A stretch of 64,000 bases of DNA from Novosphingobium mathurense (GTDB taxonomy: Bacteria; Pseudomonadota; Alphaproteobacteria; Sphingomonadales; Sphingomonadaceae): the NCBI RefSeq assembly GCF_900168325.1, contig NZ_FVZE01000002.1, forward strand, positions 310,001 through 374,000, written 5' to 3'. Below are positions 1 through 13,819 of this stretch, piece after piece (within the stretch, counting starts at the first letter, position 1; each line of letters opens with the position of its first letter). The notes below the pieces were generated by a model. That model ran no database searches. It saw nothing but the letters and a program-made list of their open reading frames with translations, and was not told where the DNA came from. The position numbers and the translations under genes are program-made.

Positions 1-391
1 CCTGCTGACGGCCGTGCAGGGCGTTGGCTCGAAGGTGGCGCTTGCGATCCTCTCGGCGCTCAACACCGAGGAACTCCAGCGCGCCTGCGCCGGTGGCGAC
101 GCCGCGATGGTCGCGCGCGCCAATGGCGTTGGCCCGAAGCTGGCAAGCCGGATCGTCAACGAGTTGAAGGAAAAGGCCGGCGGCATGCCGACCGCGCCGG
201 GCTCTCCGGGCCTGGCGGCGTCTGCGATGCCTGCAGGATCGGTCAGCGCCGATGCGGTATCCGCATTGCAGAACCTGGGCTTCAAGCCCGCCATCGCCAG
301 CGCCGCGGTAGCCCACGCGATGGGCGAGCTGGGCGAGGATGCCGACCTCAACGCCATCGTCCGCGTGGCCCTCAAGAGGGCGGCGGGGTGA
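1..391 (+). CDS. ruvA: Holliday junction branch migration protein RuvA (3' part)
   Basis: The reading frame is open from the left edge, so the first part of the gene lies outside the window; about 130 residues are visible. RuvA binds the Holliday junction as a tetramer and loads the RuvB motor during recombinational repair. Visible are two helix-hairpin-helix segments ([12 protein letters not shown] and [12 protein letters not shown]), then a Gly/Pro/Ala-rich linker, then the small C-terminal domain (ALQNLGF...[10 protein letters not shown]) that contacts RuvB. The order ruvA then ruvB on one strand is the usual one and supports the call. The gap to ruvB is 70 bases and holds a hairpin repeat. 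Confidence 0.95.
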   Translation, partial: LLTAVQGVGSKVALAILSALNTEELQRACAGGDAAMVARANGVGPKLASRIVNELKEKAGGMPTAPGSPGLAASAMPAGSVSADAVSALQNLGFKPAIASAAVAHAMGELGEDADLNAIVRVALKRAAG

Positions 392-416
392 AGCATAACG
401 TTACCTCAGCACATCA

Positions 417-435
417 CCCTGAACTTGTCTCAGGG
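417..435. repeat. Short palindromic intergenic element (CCCTGA/TCAGGG)
   Basis: CCCTGA, a 7-base loop ACTTGTC, then TCAGGG form a small hairpin between ruvA and ruvB. From memory, very similar elements are scattered in intergenic spaces of sphingomonad genomes, so this may be one copy of a dispersed REP-like family rather than a regulator of ruvB. It has no U-tract and is unlikely to be a strong terminator. Confidence 0.5.
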
Positions 436-461
436 GCCATTCTTCCCCAAGCGACCACGGC

Positions 462-1499
462 ATGACCGACAATCCCATTCTTTCCTCCTCCCGCCAGGCC
501 GAAGACGCGGATGCGGCGCTGCGGCCCAAGACGCTTGAGGAGTTCGTCGGGCAGGCGGGCGCCAAGGACAACCTGCGCATCTTCATCGAGTCCGCCAAGT
601 CGCGGCGCGAGGCGATGGATCACGTGCTCTTCTTTGGCCCTCCGGGTCTGGGCAAGACCACCTTGGCGCAGATCGTCGCGCGGGAACTGGGCGTGGGCTT
701 TCGCGCCACTTCCGGCCCGGTCATCGCCAAGGCGGGCGACCTCGCCGCGCTGCTGACCAATCTTGAACAGGGCGACGTCCTGTTCATCGACGAGATTCAC
801 CGCCTCAACCCGGTGGTCGAGGAAGTGCTCTATCCGGCGATGGAGGATCGTGCGCTCGATCTCATCATCGGCGAAGGGCCGTCTGCGCGCTCGGTGCGCA
901 TCGACCTGCCGCCCTTCACCCTGATCGGCGCGACCACCCGGCAGGGCCTGCTGCAGACGCCCTTGCGCGACCGTTTCGGCATTCCCGTTCGCCTGCAGTT
1001 CTACACCGTGCCCGAACTGGAACACGTCGTCACGCGCGGCGCGGGGTTGCTTGGCATCGGCATGGACAAGGGCGGGGCGACCGAGATCGCCCGTCGTTCG
1101 CGTGGAACGCCGCGCGTGGCCGGGCGGCTGATGCGCCGGGTGCGCGACTTTGCGCATGTCGCGGGAAGCGACGTGATCACCCGGGCCATCGCCGACGACG
1201 CGCTGACCCGGCTCGAAGTCGATTCGATCGGCCTCGATGCGCAGGATCGGCGCTACCTTCACATGATTGCCGACATCTACAAGGGCGGGCCGGTCGGCGT
1301 GGAAACGTTGGCCGCGGGTCTGTCGGAACCGCGCGATACGATCGAGGAAGTGATCGAGCCCTACCTGATCCAGCTCGGGCTCGTCGCCCGCACGGCGCGT
1401 GGCCGTTGCCTCAACGATCTGGGCTGGAAGCACCTGGGGCTGACGCCGCCGGCCGGGCCGCAGGGTGGACTTTTCGATTCGGACCAATCCACTGACTAG
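462..1499 (+). CDS. ruvB: Holliday junction helicase motor RuvB
   Basis: This is the AAA+ ATPase that drives branch migration of Holliday junctions together with RuvA. The protein has 345 residues, normal for the family. Walker A GPPGLGKT is at residues 59-66 and Walker B DEIH at 110-113; the sensor region GATTRQG and the arginine-finger segment TPLRDRFG follow, and a C-terminal winged-helix domain ends the protein ([20 protein letters not shown]). The ATG at 462 gives the typical short N-terminus before the first RuvB motif ([12 protein letters not shown]). It follows ruvA on the same strand and is probably cotranscribed with it. Confidence 0.98.
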   Translation: MTDNPILSSSRQAEDADAALRPKTLEEFVGQAGAKDNLRIFIESAKSRREAMDHVLFFGPPGLGKTTLAQIVARELGVGFRATSGPVIAKAGDLAALLTNLEQGDVLFIDEIHRLNPVVEEVLYPAMEDRALDLIIGEGPSARSVRIDLPPFTLIGATTRQGLLQTPLRDRFGIPVRLQFYTVPELEHVVTRGAGLLGIGMDKGGATEIARRSRGTPRVAGRLMRRVRDFAHVAGSDVITRAIADDALTRLEVDSIGLDAQDRRYLHMIADIYKGGPVGVETLAAGLSEPRDTIEEVIEPYLIQLGLVARTARGRCLNDLGWKHLGLTPPAGPQGGLFDSDQSTD

Positions 1500-1580
1500 G
1501 CTCGAAAAAGCGTCGGGGACGTTTACAAACCTGCCTTCCGGCAGTCCCGTTTCGGTACAGGCCTTTGGGTTTGATGATTA

Positions 1581-1624
1581 ATTAACCGTGTTTCCCGGTT
1601 CGGGACGCCCGATTCACGGTTAAT
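1581..1624. promoter_or_regulatory. 10-bp inverted repeat upstream of the serine-tract gene
   Basis: ATTAACCGTG (1581-1590) and CACGGTTAAT (1615-1624) are perfect inverted arms separated by 24 bases, in the 231-base space between ruvB and the gene at 1731. The TTAACC sequence within the arms resembles half-sites of the alphaproteobacterial regulator CtrA (family knowledge), so an operator is plausible. There is no U-tract, which argues against a terminator. The function is inferred. Confidence 0.4.
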
Positions 1625-1730
1625 GCCGTTGTGGCGTTAAGCATTCTGCGTGTTCTCTGTGCCAGATGGACTGGTCGGTTAGCCATTCAGGCGGCCGCAA
1701 TGCCCAGACGGAACAAAGAGAGCATCGCTT

Positions 1731-2756
1731 ATGTCGGTTCGGATGGCCCTTGCGAAATTGTCTGCCTGCGCGGCAGGCTGCGCCATCATCGGTGGCGGCG
1801 CCGTCCACGTGGCGGAAACGCCCTCGAAGGAGGTGCAGTACCGCAAGGTCAAGCAGGCCAAGGTCGCTCAGCCCAAGCCGGTCAAGCGGGTGGCGAAGAG
1901 GGAACTCCCGCGCGAAACCAAGCGCGTGCGCAAGATCATCAAGCGGACTTGCTGCGAACAGCCCGAAGTGGCCATGGTGCCGCTGCCCCCGCCCTATATC
2001 CCGCCAGCCCCCCAACCGCCGGTCGGCGGTAGCGGTGGCGGCGTGCCGGTCGTGATCGGCGGCGGTCCGATGGGCGGTTTCGGCGGCGGCTTCTTCGGCG
2101 GCTTCTTCGGTGGCGGCGGCGGTGGCGGCGGCGGAAACGTCGTGATCAGTTCCACGACCAGCGGCGGCTCGACCTCGACTTCGACGGGCGGACTGACGAC
2201 CACGGGGGGCTCCACCTCGACTTCCACCGGTGGCCTGACATCTACGACTACGGGCGGCTCGACCTCGACGTCCAGTTCGAGCGGCGGTGTGACATCGACC
2301 ACGGGCGGCGTGACCTCGACCACGGGTGGCGTCACATCGACGACCTCGACCAGCTCCGGCAACGTCAGCAGCACTTCGGGCAACGTGTCGTCGACCTCCG
2401 GCAACGTTTCGACCAGTACCGGTGGTGTGACCAGCAGCTCCAGTTCCTCGTCCTCTTCTTCGTCGAGTTCCTCATCGTCCTCTTCGTCGAGTTCGTCGGG
2501 GGGTACGACTTCCAGCGGCGGGTCCAGCAGTTCCTCTTCCTCGTCGAGCAGCAGTTCCTCGTCCTCTTCCAGTTCGTCCTCGTCCTCGAGCAGCAGCTCA
2601 TCTTCTTCGAGCAGTTCCTCGTCCTCCGGCGGTTCGACCAGCACCAGTTCGGGCGGGCACGAAGTTCCGGCCCCGCCGATGCTCATTCTGTTCGGAGCGG
2701 CTGCCGCGACAGTCGTCGGCCGACGACGCCTCTCAAGGGGCAAGTCGGAAGGCTGA
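1731..2756 (+). CDS. Exported Gly/Ser-tract protein with PEP-CTERM-like tail
   Basis: The 341-residue protein starts with a short hydrophobic segment (LSACAAGCAIIGGGA) that may be a signal or anchor. A Lys/Arg-rich stretch and a Pro-rich stretch follow, then a Gly-rich region near residues 109-137, Thr/Ser/Gly repeats, and an almost pure serine tract at about 233-299 broken by one GGTTSSGGS segment. The end has the architecture of a PEP-CTERM sorting signal: VPAPPM near residue 312, a hydrophobic stretch, then the basic GRRRLSRGK. The usual motif is VPEP; VPAP is a variant I recall from sphingomonads. The serine tract uses both TCN and AGY codons, so selection on the protein rather than simple repeat slippage is likely. 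A role in the envelope or extracellular matrix is inferred. A strong terminator follows. Confidence 0.75.
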   Translation: MSVRMALAKLSACAAGCAIIGGGAVHVAETPSKEVQYRKVKQAKVAQPKPVKRVAKRELPRETKRVRKIIKRTCCEQPEVAMVPLPPPYIPPAPQPPVGGSGGGVPVVIGGGPMGGFGGGFFGGFFGGGGGGGGGNVVISSTTSGGSTSTSTGGLTTTGGSTSTSTGGLTSTTTGGSTSTSSSSGGVTSTTGGVTSTTGGVTSTTSTSSGNVSSTSGNVSSTSGNVSTSTGGVTSSSSSSSSSSSSSSSSSSSSSSGGTTSSGGSSSSSSSSSSSSSSSSSSSSSSSSSSSSSSSSSSSGGSTSTSSGGHEVPAPPMLILFGAAAATVVGRRRLSRGKSEG

Positions 2757-2784
2757 TACCCGGCATAAGCCCGTTCCAAGGGGG

Positions 2785-2815
2785 AAGGGCGGCACTTCGG
2801 TGCCGCCCTTTTTGT
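2785..2815 (+). terminator. Rho-independent terminator after the serine-tract gene
   Basis: GGGCGGCAC, loop TTCG, GTGCCGCCC, then TTTTTGTTT: a 9-bp GC stem with a stable tetraloop and a U-tract, starting about 30 bases after the stop codon. Confidence 0.9.
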
Positions 2816-2832
2816 TTGGCAGGCGCCCCATG

Positions 2833-2870
2833 AAAAACCCCGCCCTGCGCGGTGCAGGACGGGGCTTTTT
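2833..2870 (-). terminator. Rho-independent terminator of acnA
   Basis: Read on the minus strand, AGCCCCGTCCTGC pairs with GCAGGGCGGGGT (one mismatch) and is followed by TTTTT. It lies 23 bases past the acnA stop codon. The flanking A and T runs could let it also act in the plus direction. Confidence 0.85.
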
Positions 2871-2893
2871 CTCTACCTGTCGGGCTGGGGCGA

Positions 2894-5566
<2,673 letters not shown>

Positions 5567-5715
5567 GGTAGGCAATTTCCCCTTGGTTATGGAGCTTGCC
5601 TCCCTGATCGGGCGGCCCAGAGGGAATCGCGGGCCGTGCTGCAGTGCGACAAGCGGACTCGTTGCCCTGCGGATGCGCGCTCGAGGGTCTCAGGTCAAGA
5701 GGGGGCAACCTGCTA

Positions 5716-6651
5716 CTAAAGGCCAGTTTTCGCGTTTCTGGCGCCGATCAGACAGCCGATGACGATGAGAACTGCGCCGAGCACCGTCGTTATGCCGACC
5801 TCTTCTCCGAACTGCAGCCAACCGAACAGGGCGGCCCAGAGAAAGGCGGTGTACTCGATCGGCAACAGCACCTGCGCTTCTGCGCGGGCATAGCCCCAGG
5901 ACAGGAACAGGATCGCCATGGTCGCGAGGACAGCTCCCACCAGCGTCAGATGCAGGCTGGCAGCATCGGGCATGACAGTCAGCCAGGGGGAAAAAGTTAG
6001 CAATATCAATGCGACGATGAGGTTCTGGAACATGGCGATTTCAACCGGGCCAGCGACCAGTGCCTGCTTCCGCTGAAACACAAGGTTCAGGGCGTAGAAC
6101 ATGGCCGAGCCGAGGGTCGCAGCGACTCCTTCGATGGCCTGGGAGGAGTAGGTGCCGGTTCCCAAGCGACCTGCTCCGATAACGAGAACGCCGACAATGC
6201 CCATCGCCGCGGCCACGATGGCGCGCGGGCGAATGATTTCGCCAAGCAAAAGTGAGGCAAAGTAAAGCGCGACGATCGGAGCGATGAACGAAAGCGCGAC
6301 CGCCTCCGCCAATGGGACCCGAACGACGCCGTAGAAGAACAGTGCGGCCATCGCGGTCACGATAGCGGCACGCTGCACGTGGACGATCAGGACGCTCCGG
6401 TCCGGCAGCGGACGCCCGGCGTAAAACCAGATCGGGAAAGTGAGTACGGTGCCGATAAGATAGCGGAAGAGTAACGCGCTGAAGACGCCGATCGCGATCG
6501 AGGCCCCTTTCATTGCCGCATCCATGGCGCTGAACGCCACAATTCCCATGCAGACAGACAGGACAGGCAGCAAGGTGGATACCGGCTTGATCGAATTCGC
6601 TTGCATCGCCATTCCTGTCGAGCCGGGTTCACTTGTGCGCAAGCAATTCAT
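5716..6651 (-). CDS. DMT-superfamily (EamA) membrane transporter
   Basis: The 311-residue protein has about ten hydrophobic segments in two EamA-like halves, typical of drug/metabolite exporters. Characteristic stretches include AALFFYGVVRVPLAEAVALS in the first half and the SWGYARAEAQVLLPIEYTAF region in the second, where the paired-repeat glutamates and prolines of the family sit. The substrate cannot be told from sequence. The start is uncertain: MNCLRTSEPG at 6651 or MAMQANSIKP a few codons later would both leave all membrane segments intact. It has no obvious operon partner. Confidence 0.85.
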   Translation of the reverse strand: MNCLRTSEPGSTGMAMQANSIKPVSTLLPVLSVCMGIVAFSAMDAAMKGASIAIGVFSALLFRYLIGTVLTFPIWFYAGRPLPDRSVLIVHVQRAAIVTAMAALFFYGVVRVPLAEAVALSFIAPIVALYFASLLLGEIIRPRAIVAAAMGIVGVLVIGAGRLGTGTYSSQAIEGVAATLGSAMFYALNLVFQRKQALVAGPVEIAMFQNLIVALILLTFSPWLTVMPDAASLHLTLVGAVLATMAILFLSWGYARAEAQVLLPIEYTAFLWAALFGWLQFGEEVGITTVLGAVLIVIGCLIGARNAKTGL

Positions 6652-6778
6652 CGCAGGCTCAGGACAAATTCTTGAAGAGTAGGCTATGAGGGGGCAAATC
6701 GGGGCCGCAAGCGCCTCGTGGACAGTCCCTTGCGGCAGTTCCTTGGTTTTTTAGAGTTTCGGGCAGGTAACGAAGTAT

Positions 6779-8245
6779 ATGATGAGTTTCAAGCGGTTCG
6801 GCTTTACGGCGCTTTCGACAGCGATGGCGGCAAGCCTGATGGCCCAGCCAGTCCTTGCACAGCGCATCAAGACCGAGATGCCCGAGGACATCCTGCCTAA
6901 GCCGGCAACGGGCAGATCCGCGCCTGCCGCGACGGCAACGAAGGCCCCGGCCGCATCGCCAGCTCCGGCGACGATCCCGATGCAGTCCCCGGTCAAACCG
7001 GCGAGCCAGCAGCCCTTGCAGGGTGCGCCGGGCACGGCTCCGGAATCGGTCGTGCAACCGATCCTCCTGGCCGAGCCGGTCATGTCGTGGTCGCTGGCCG
7101 ACGCCAAGGCGCTGCTGTCGACCATCGAATATATCGGCAAGGAAGGCCTGCTTCCGGCGGACTACCAGCCTGCGGCGCTCAAGGCCGCCATTGCCGGCGG
7201 CGAGAGCGATGCGCTCGATGCCCTGGCGAGCAAGGTCTTCGCCTGGCTGATCGAGGACCTGCGCGACGGTCGCACGCCGATGGATGCGCGGGTGCAGTGG
7301 TTCGCGGTCGATCCCGACCAGGACAACATGCCGACCGTGCAGATCATGGCGCAGGCCCTGTCCGATCATGATGTCCCGGGCGTTGTCGACAAGCTGGCGC
7401 CCACGGTGCCCGACTATGCTGCGCTCAAGGCTGAACTGGCGGCAACGCCGATGGCGAACAAGGCCAAGCGCGCGCTCATCCGCGCCAACATGGACCGTTG
7501 GCGCTGGCTCGCCCGCGATCTCGGCGATGTCTACCTGCTCACCAACGTGCCCGAGTTCCAGCTGCGCCTGACGGTCAAGAACAAGATCATCCGTACTTAT
7601 CGCACGGTCGTCGGCAAGCCGGGCCGCACGGCGACGCCGCAGTTGGCCGAGACGGTCTCTGCGGTGGTCTTCAACCCGACCTGGACGGTGCCGCAGTCGA
7701 TCGTGCAGGGCGAAGGCCTGGGCCAGAAGGTGCTGAACAACCCGCGCTGGGCGAAGGCGGCGGGCTACAAGGCCACCAAGGCCGCCGATGGGACGATTTA
7801 CGTCGTCCAGCAGCCGGGGCCGAACAACTCGCTGGGCCTGATGAAGATCGACATGCCCAACCCGCACGCGATCTACCTGCACGACACGCCTGCCAAGCAG
7901 TACTTCGACGAGGACGTGCGCGCCTTCAGTCACGGCTGTATCCGCACCGAACGTGCGGTGGAGCTGGGCATGACCATGGCCATCCTCGGCGCCAAGATGC
8001 CGGCAGCCGAAGCGGCCGATATCTCGCGCTCGGGTGAATATACCAAGGTCGAGATGACCCGGACCTTCCCGGTGTACCTGACCTACTTCACCATCGCCCG
8101 CTCGATCGACGGGGAACTCAAGCAGTTCAACGACATCTACGGCCGCGACAAGCCGGTGCTCGACAGCTTCACCCAGGCGCGCCAGCTCAAGACCACCCAG
8201 CGGACCAGCGACGAAGAGATCATCGAGCTCGACAACCCGCTCTGA
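6779..8245 (+). CDS. L,D-transpeptidase (YkuD domain, YcbB-like)
   Basis: Probable periplasmic enzyme that forms 3-3 peptidoglycan cross-links or attaches proteins to murein. The N-terminus is a signal peptide (LSTAMAASLMAQPVLAQ), followed by a Pro/Ala-rich linker. A helical region at about residues 110-250 resembles the YcbB scaffold. The YkuD catalytic domain has the motif SHGCIRTERA with His385 and the nucleophile Cys387; the upstream His is in IYLHDTP. At 488 residues it is a little shorter than E. coli YcbB. Two adjacent ATGs (6779 and 6782) are possible starts. The product may affect beta-lactam tolerance, as known for the family, but nothing here shows it. Confidence 0.9.
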   Translation: MMSFKRFGFTALSTAMAASLMAQPVLAQRIKTEMPEDILPKPATGRSAPAATATKAPAASPAPATIPMQSPVKPASQQPLQGAPGTAPESVVQPILLAEPVMSWSLADAKALLSTIEYIGKEGLLPADYQPAALKAAIAGGESDALDALASKVFAWLIEDLRDGRTPMDARVQWFAVDPDQDNMPTVQIMAQALSDHDVPGVVDKLAPTVPDYAALKAELAATPMANKAKRALIRANMDRWRWLARDLGDVYLLTNVPEFQLRLTVKNKIIRTYRTVVGKPGRTATPQLAETVSAVVFNPTWTVPQSIVQGEGLGQKVLNNPRWAKAAGYKATKAADGTIYVVQQPGPNNSLGLMKIDMPNPHAIYLHDTPAKQYFDEDVRAFSHGCIRTERAVELGMTMAILGAKMPAAEAADISRSGEYTKVEMTRTFPVYLTYFTIARSIDGELKQFNDIYGRDKPVLDSFTQARQLKTTQRTSDEEIIELDNPL

Positions 8246-8287
8246 GCGGATCCTCGTAACATGCTGTAAGACATAGTGGTGCCGTCA

Positions 8288-8306
8288 CCCCGGACCCGAT
8301 CCGGGG
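8288..8306. repeat. Palindromic intergenic element (CCCCGGA/TCCGGGG)
   Basis: CCCCGGA, loop CCCGA, TCCGGGG lie between the convergent transpeptidase and recQ genes. The flanking GTCACCCCGGA...TCCGGGGCGAC resembles a repeat I recall from many sphingomonad and other alphaproteobacterial intergenic regions. It may also serve as a bidirectional transcription stop, although there is no U-tract. Confidence 0.5.
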
Positions 8307-8349
8307 CGACGCTTGCCGGGGGGCGCACGGGTGCAGTCGCCGCTGGGCG

Positions 8350-10167
8350 TCAGAACTGGCGGATCACCGCCAGGAAGGCATCGCCGTAGGCGTCGAGCTT
8401 GCGTGAGCCGATGCCGCCGATCTCGCCCATTTCCGCACGGGACGATGGCTGGACCGTCGCCATCTCGCGCAAGGTGGAATCGTGGAAGATGACGTAGGGC
8501 GGCACGCCCGCCTCTGCGGCGAGGTCACGGCGCAGGGCGCGCAGGGCTTCGAACAGCGGATTGCCGATGGGGTTGGCGCCGCCGTCCCGGCTGCTGCCGC
8601 CCCCGCGCCGCTTGCGCTCCTGCTTCGGGGGCAGGACGATCGGCACGCTTGCTTCACCCTTGAGGATTTCGCGCGCATCGCCGCCCAGCGCAAGGCCGCC
8701 GTGTTCGGTCGGGAGCAGGCTGCCGCGTGCCTGCAGTGCGCGGGACAGCGGCTTGAGCAGGGGCTTTTCGTCCTCGGTCATGATCCCGAAGACCGAGAGC
8801 TGGTCATGCCCGCGCTGGAGCACGCGGTCGTCGGCGATGCCGGCCAGCACCTTTTCCAGGTGGCCCAGTCCATAGGACTGCCCGGTACGATAGACGGCGG
8901 AAAGCAGCTTGCGCGCCAGTTCGGTGACGTCGGCAACGCCCGGGGGCTCGAGGCAGTTATCGCAATTGTCGCAGGTCGGCGCGGGTTCCTCGCCGAAGTG
9001 GCGCAGCAGCACGGCGCGGCGGCATTGGGCGGTTTCGACCAGACCCGCCAGCGCGTCGAGCCGTTGGCGCTCTGACTGCTGGCGGCGTTCTTCCACTTCC
9101 GACAGACGGATGCGGGCGCGGGCGAAGTCGTCCGCGCCCCAGAACATCACCGCGATCGAGGGATCGCCGTCGCGCCCGGCGCGTCCGGTTTCCTGATAGT
9201 AGCCTTCGATCGACTTGGGGATGCCGGCGTGGGCGACGAAGCGCACATCAGGTTTGTCGATGCCCATGCCGAAGGCAACCGTTGCGACCATCACCATGTC
9301 TTCGCTGGCGACGAAGGCGGCCTGGTTGCGGGCGCGCACTTCGGGCGAGAGACCGGCGTGGTAGGGCAGCACCCGCCGACCGGTGGCGGCCAGCGTCTCG
9401 GCGAGTTGCTCGACGCGGGCGCGGGTCGGGGCATAGATGATACCGGGGCCGGAGTTCTCTTCGAGCAGCGCCTTGAGCTGGCGTGCGGCATTCTCGCGCG
9501 GGCGGATCGCATAGCGGATGTTGGGGCGGTCGAACCCGGCGACGATCAGCCCGTTCTCGGCAATGCCGAGCTGGGCGAGGATGTCTGCGCGGGTATGGTG
9601 ATCCGCGGTTGCCGTCAGGGCGAGACGCGGCACTTCCGGAAATGCATCGAGCAGCGGGCGCAGCAGCCGGTAGTCGGGCCGGAAATCGTGCCCCCATTCG
9701 GAAACGCAGTGGGCTTCGTCGATGGCGAAGAGCGAGACACGCGCCTTGGAAAGCAGTTCGCGGAAATGCGGCTGGCTGGCGCGTTCCGGGGCGACGTAGA
9801 GCAGATCGAGTTCGCCCTCGCGGAACCGGTCGATGGTCACTTCGCGGTCGGTATCGGCGCTGGTGAGGGTCGCGGCGCGGATGCCGTTGGCCGTGGCCGA
9901 GCGCAACTGGTCGTGCATCAGAGCGATCAGCGGGCTGACGACGACGCAAGTGCCTTCCAGCATCACCGCCGGAAGCTGGTAGGTCAGCGACTTGCCCGCG
10001 CCGGTGGGCATGACCGCCAGTGTCGACTGGCCGGACAGCACGCGCGAGACGACGTGTTCCTGCACACCGCGAAAGGCGGTGAAGCCGAAAGTGGCGTGAA
10101 GGGCATCGAGCGCGTCAGGAAGCAGGTCGGCAGCAGGCACGGCGCGGCTTATGGCAGACGCGGCCAT
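8350..10167 (-). CDS. recQ: ATP-dependent DNA helicase RecQ
   Basis: 3'-5' superfamily 2 helicase acting in recombination and fork repair. Motif I is MPTGAGKS (residues 53-60), motif II is DEAH in FAIDEAHCVSEWGHDF, and motif VI is QETGRAGRDG. The RecQ zinc-binding cysteines appear in CRRAVLLRHFG and CDNCDNC. A winged-helix RQC region and a C-terminal HRDC domain follow (LRALRRDLAAEAGVPPYVIF ... IGGIGSRKLDAYGDAFL). The 605-residue length is normal for bacterial RecQ. It is convergent with the L,D-transpeptidase gene. Confidence 0.97.
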   Translation of the reverse strand: MAASAISRAVPAADLLPDALDALHATFGFTAFRGVQEHVVSRVLSGQSTLAVMPTGAGKSLTYQLPAVMLEGTCVVVSPLIALMHDQLRSATANGIRAATLTSADTDREVTIDRFREGELDLLYVAPERASQPHFRELLSKARVSLFAIDEAHCVSEWGHDFRPDYRLLRPLLDAFPEVPRLALTATADHHTRADILAQLGIAENGLIVAGFDRPNIRYAIRPRENAARQLKALLEENSGPGIIYAPTRARVEQLAETLAATGRRVLPYHAGLSPEVRARNQAAFVASEDMVMVATVAFGMGIDKPDVRFVAHAGIPKSIEGYYQETGRAGRDGDPSIAVMFWGADDFARARIRLSEVEERRQQSERQRLDALAGLVETAQCRRAVLLRHFGEEPAPTCDNCDNCLEPPGVADVTELARKLLSAVYRTGQSYGLGHLEKVLAGIADDRVLQRGHDQLSVFGIMTEDEKPLLKPLSRALQARGSLLPTEHGGLALGGDAREILKGEASVPIVLPPKQERKRRGGGSSRDGGANPIGNPLFEALRALRRDLAAEAGVPPYVIFHDSTLREMATVQPSSRAEMGEIGGIGSRKLDAYGDAFLAVIRQF

Positions 10168-10389
10168 GGCCTGGGAACCGCCCGGAGGTTAATTTTCCGC
10201 CGTTGCGGTGTTCGGCCTGCGAAGTTTTTGCGCTCCGGCTGGCGTAAACCGGTCCGATCCGGGGCATGTGGGATAAATCACAGCAGGGCTGTGCAGACGC
10301 GCACAGACCCGCTGGGCCCCTCGCGCCATAGTGGGTTCATCGAGAGACAAGCCCCGGCAAGCGGGCTGCACATGCGAGGGATCAAGCAC

Positions 10390-10551
10390 ATGGAACCGAC
10401 TGCAGGAAAGATTTTCGGAATGATCGGCGGGGCAGTCCGCATGGCTACTCAGGGCGCCCTGGCCCCGGTCCCGGCAGGCATGCCGCGCTGGACCGCCGCG
10501 ACCGGTCGTTTTCCCGTTCCCGGCCACCGACCGGGTCAGGCCGGCCGCTAA
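10390..10551 (+). CDS. Possible 53-residue basic protein
   Basis: An ATG at 10390 opens 53 codons ending TAA, just before a strong hairpin. The product begins MEPTAGKIFGMIGGAVRMAT and continues Pro/Ala/Arg-rich; no domain is recognised. AGGGATC lies about 12 bases upstream of the start, a possible ribosome site. The placement between a divergent recQ start and a stem-loop is what a small transcript unit would look like, but the ORF could also arise by chance in this GC-rich DNA. Confidence 0.35.
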   Translation: MEPTAGKIFGMIGGAVRMATQGALAPVPAGMPRWTAATGRFPVPGHRPGQAGR

Positions 10552-10570
10552 GCCAGTCTGTCGTGGGGGG

Positions 10571-10605
10571 ACGGGTTCCGGGCGCGGGGGCAGCCCGGAA
10601 CCCGT
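10571..10605. terminator. 13-bp perfect stem-loop
   Basis: ACGGGTTCCGGGC (10571-10583), a 9-base loop, then GCCCGGAACCCGT (10593-10605). It sits between the small ORF and the 3' end of the convergent metH unit. Only TAAATT follows, not a clean U-tract, so termination is likely but not certain. Confidence 0.6.
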
Positions 10606-10643
10606 TAAATTGCGGGCCCTTTGGGTTCCTGAACGCAGGGACG

Positions 10644-13247
<2,604 letters not shown>

Positions 13248-13263
13248 TGTTTTTCTCGTTGAA

Positions 13264-13800
13264 TCACTGTGCCGGAGCGGGCGTGAGCACACGCGCCAGT
13301 ACGAAGTCGTCATAAGTCTTGCCGCCGACATCGAAGCGGCGGGTGCCGATCGTCTCGAAGCCGTGCTTGGCATAGAACGAAAGGGCGCGGCGGTTGTCTT
13401 CCTTAACGCCGAGCAGGAGTCGTGCATGGCCCGATGCCGCGGCGACGACCGCCTGCATCAGGGCGCTGGCAAGAACCGTGCCCTGGTAGCGCGAGAGCAT
13501 GTAGATGCGCTTGAGTTCGAGATCGCCGGCATGCGCCAGTTCCAGTTCCGGTGCGCATACCATGGCATAGCCGACCGGCGCGTGGCCCGGTTCGACTTCC
13601 GCAAGCCAGGCCTTGGCGCCCTTGGCAAGATAGGCGCGATAGGTCTCGGCGCTGTGCTGGTGCACGCAGTGGGCGATGATCCCGCTGCCGTCGACGACAC
13701 CGGCGAAGCTCTCGAGAAAAGTTGCCGAACCGACGAGGGAGAGGGCCTCCGCGTCTTCGGGACCTGCCTGTCGGATGCGCCAGATGGGAATGTCGTCCAT
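13264..13800 (-). CDS. GNAT-family N-acetyltransferase
   Basis: The 178-residue protein has a GNAT fold: the central strand [21 protein letters not shown] carries the acetyl-CoA pyrophosphate loop region, and [21 protein letters not shown] is the conserved C-terminal helix and strand. The acceptor substrate is not predictable. It lies between the two methionine synthase genes with 16-19 base gaps on both sides, so it is almost certainly cotranscribed with the met operon. Whether it acts in methionine metabolism is unknown. Confidence 0.88.
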   Translation of the reverse strand: MDDIPIWRIRQAGPEDAEALSLVGSATFLESFAGVVDGSGIIAHCVHQHSAETYRAYLAKGAKAWLAEVEPGHAPVGYAMVCAPELELAHAGDLELKRIYMLSRYQGTVLASALMQAVVAAASGHARLLLGVKEDNRRALSFYAKHGFETIGTRRFDVGGKTYDDFVLARVLTPAPAQ

Positions 13801-13819
13801 CGCCTGCGTTCCTGCTTCC

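Noticed and set aside
2431..2640. Serine-codon tract as a CRISPR or DNA tandem array
   Set aside because: No regular repeat/spacer lengths; it stays in frame and mixes synonymous codons.
1994..2779. Minus-strand Glu/Asp/Pro-rich frame
   Set aside because: Reverse reading of the Ser/Gly-rich plus-strand gene, which has a start, sorting tail and terminator.
13248..13427. N-terminal extension of the metH C-terminal unit
   Set aside because: The added residues show no homology and overlap the GNAT gene; the ATG at 13247 fits the pterin-domain start.
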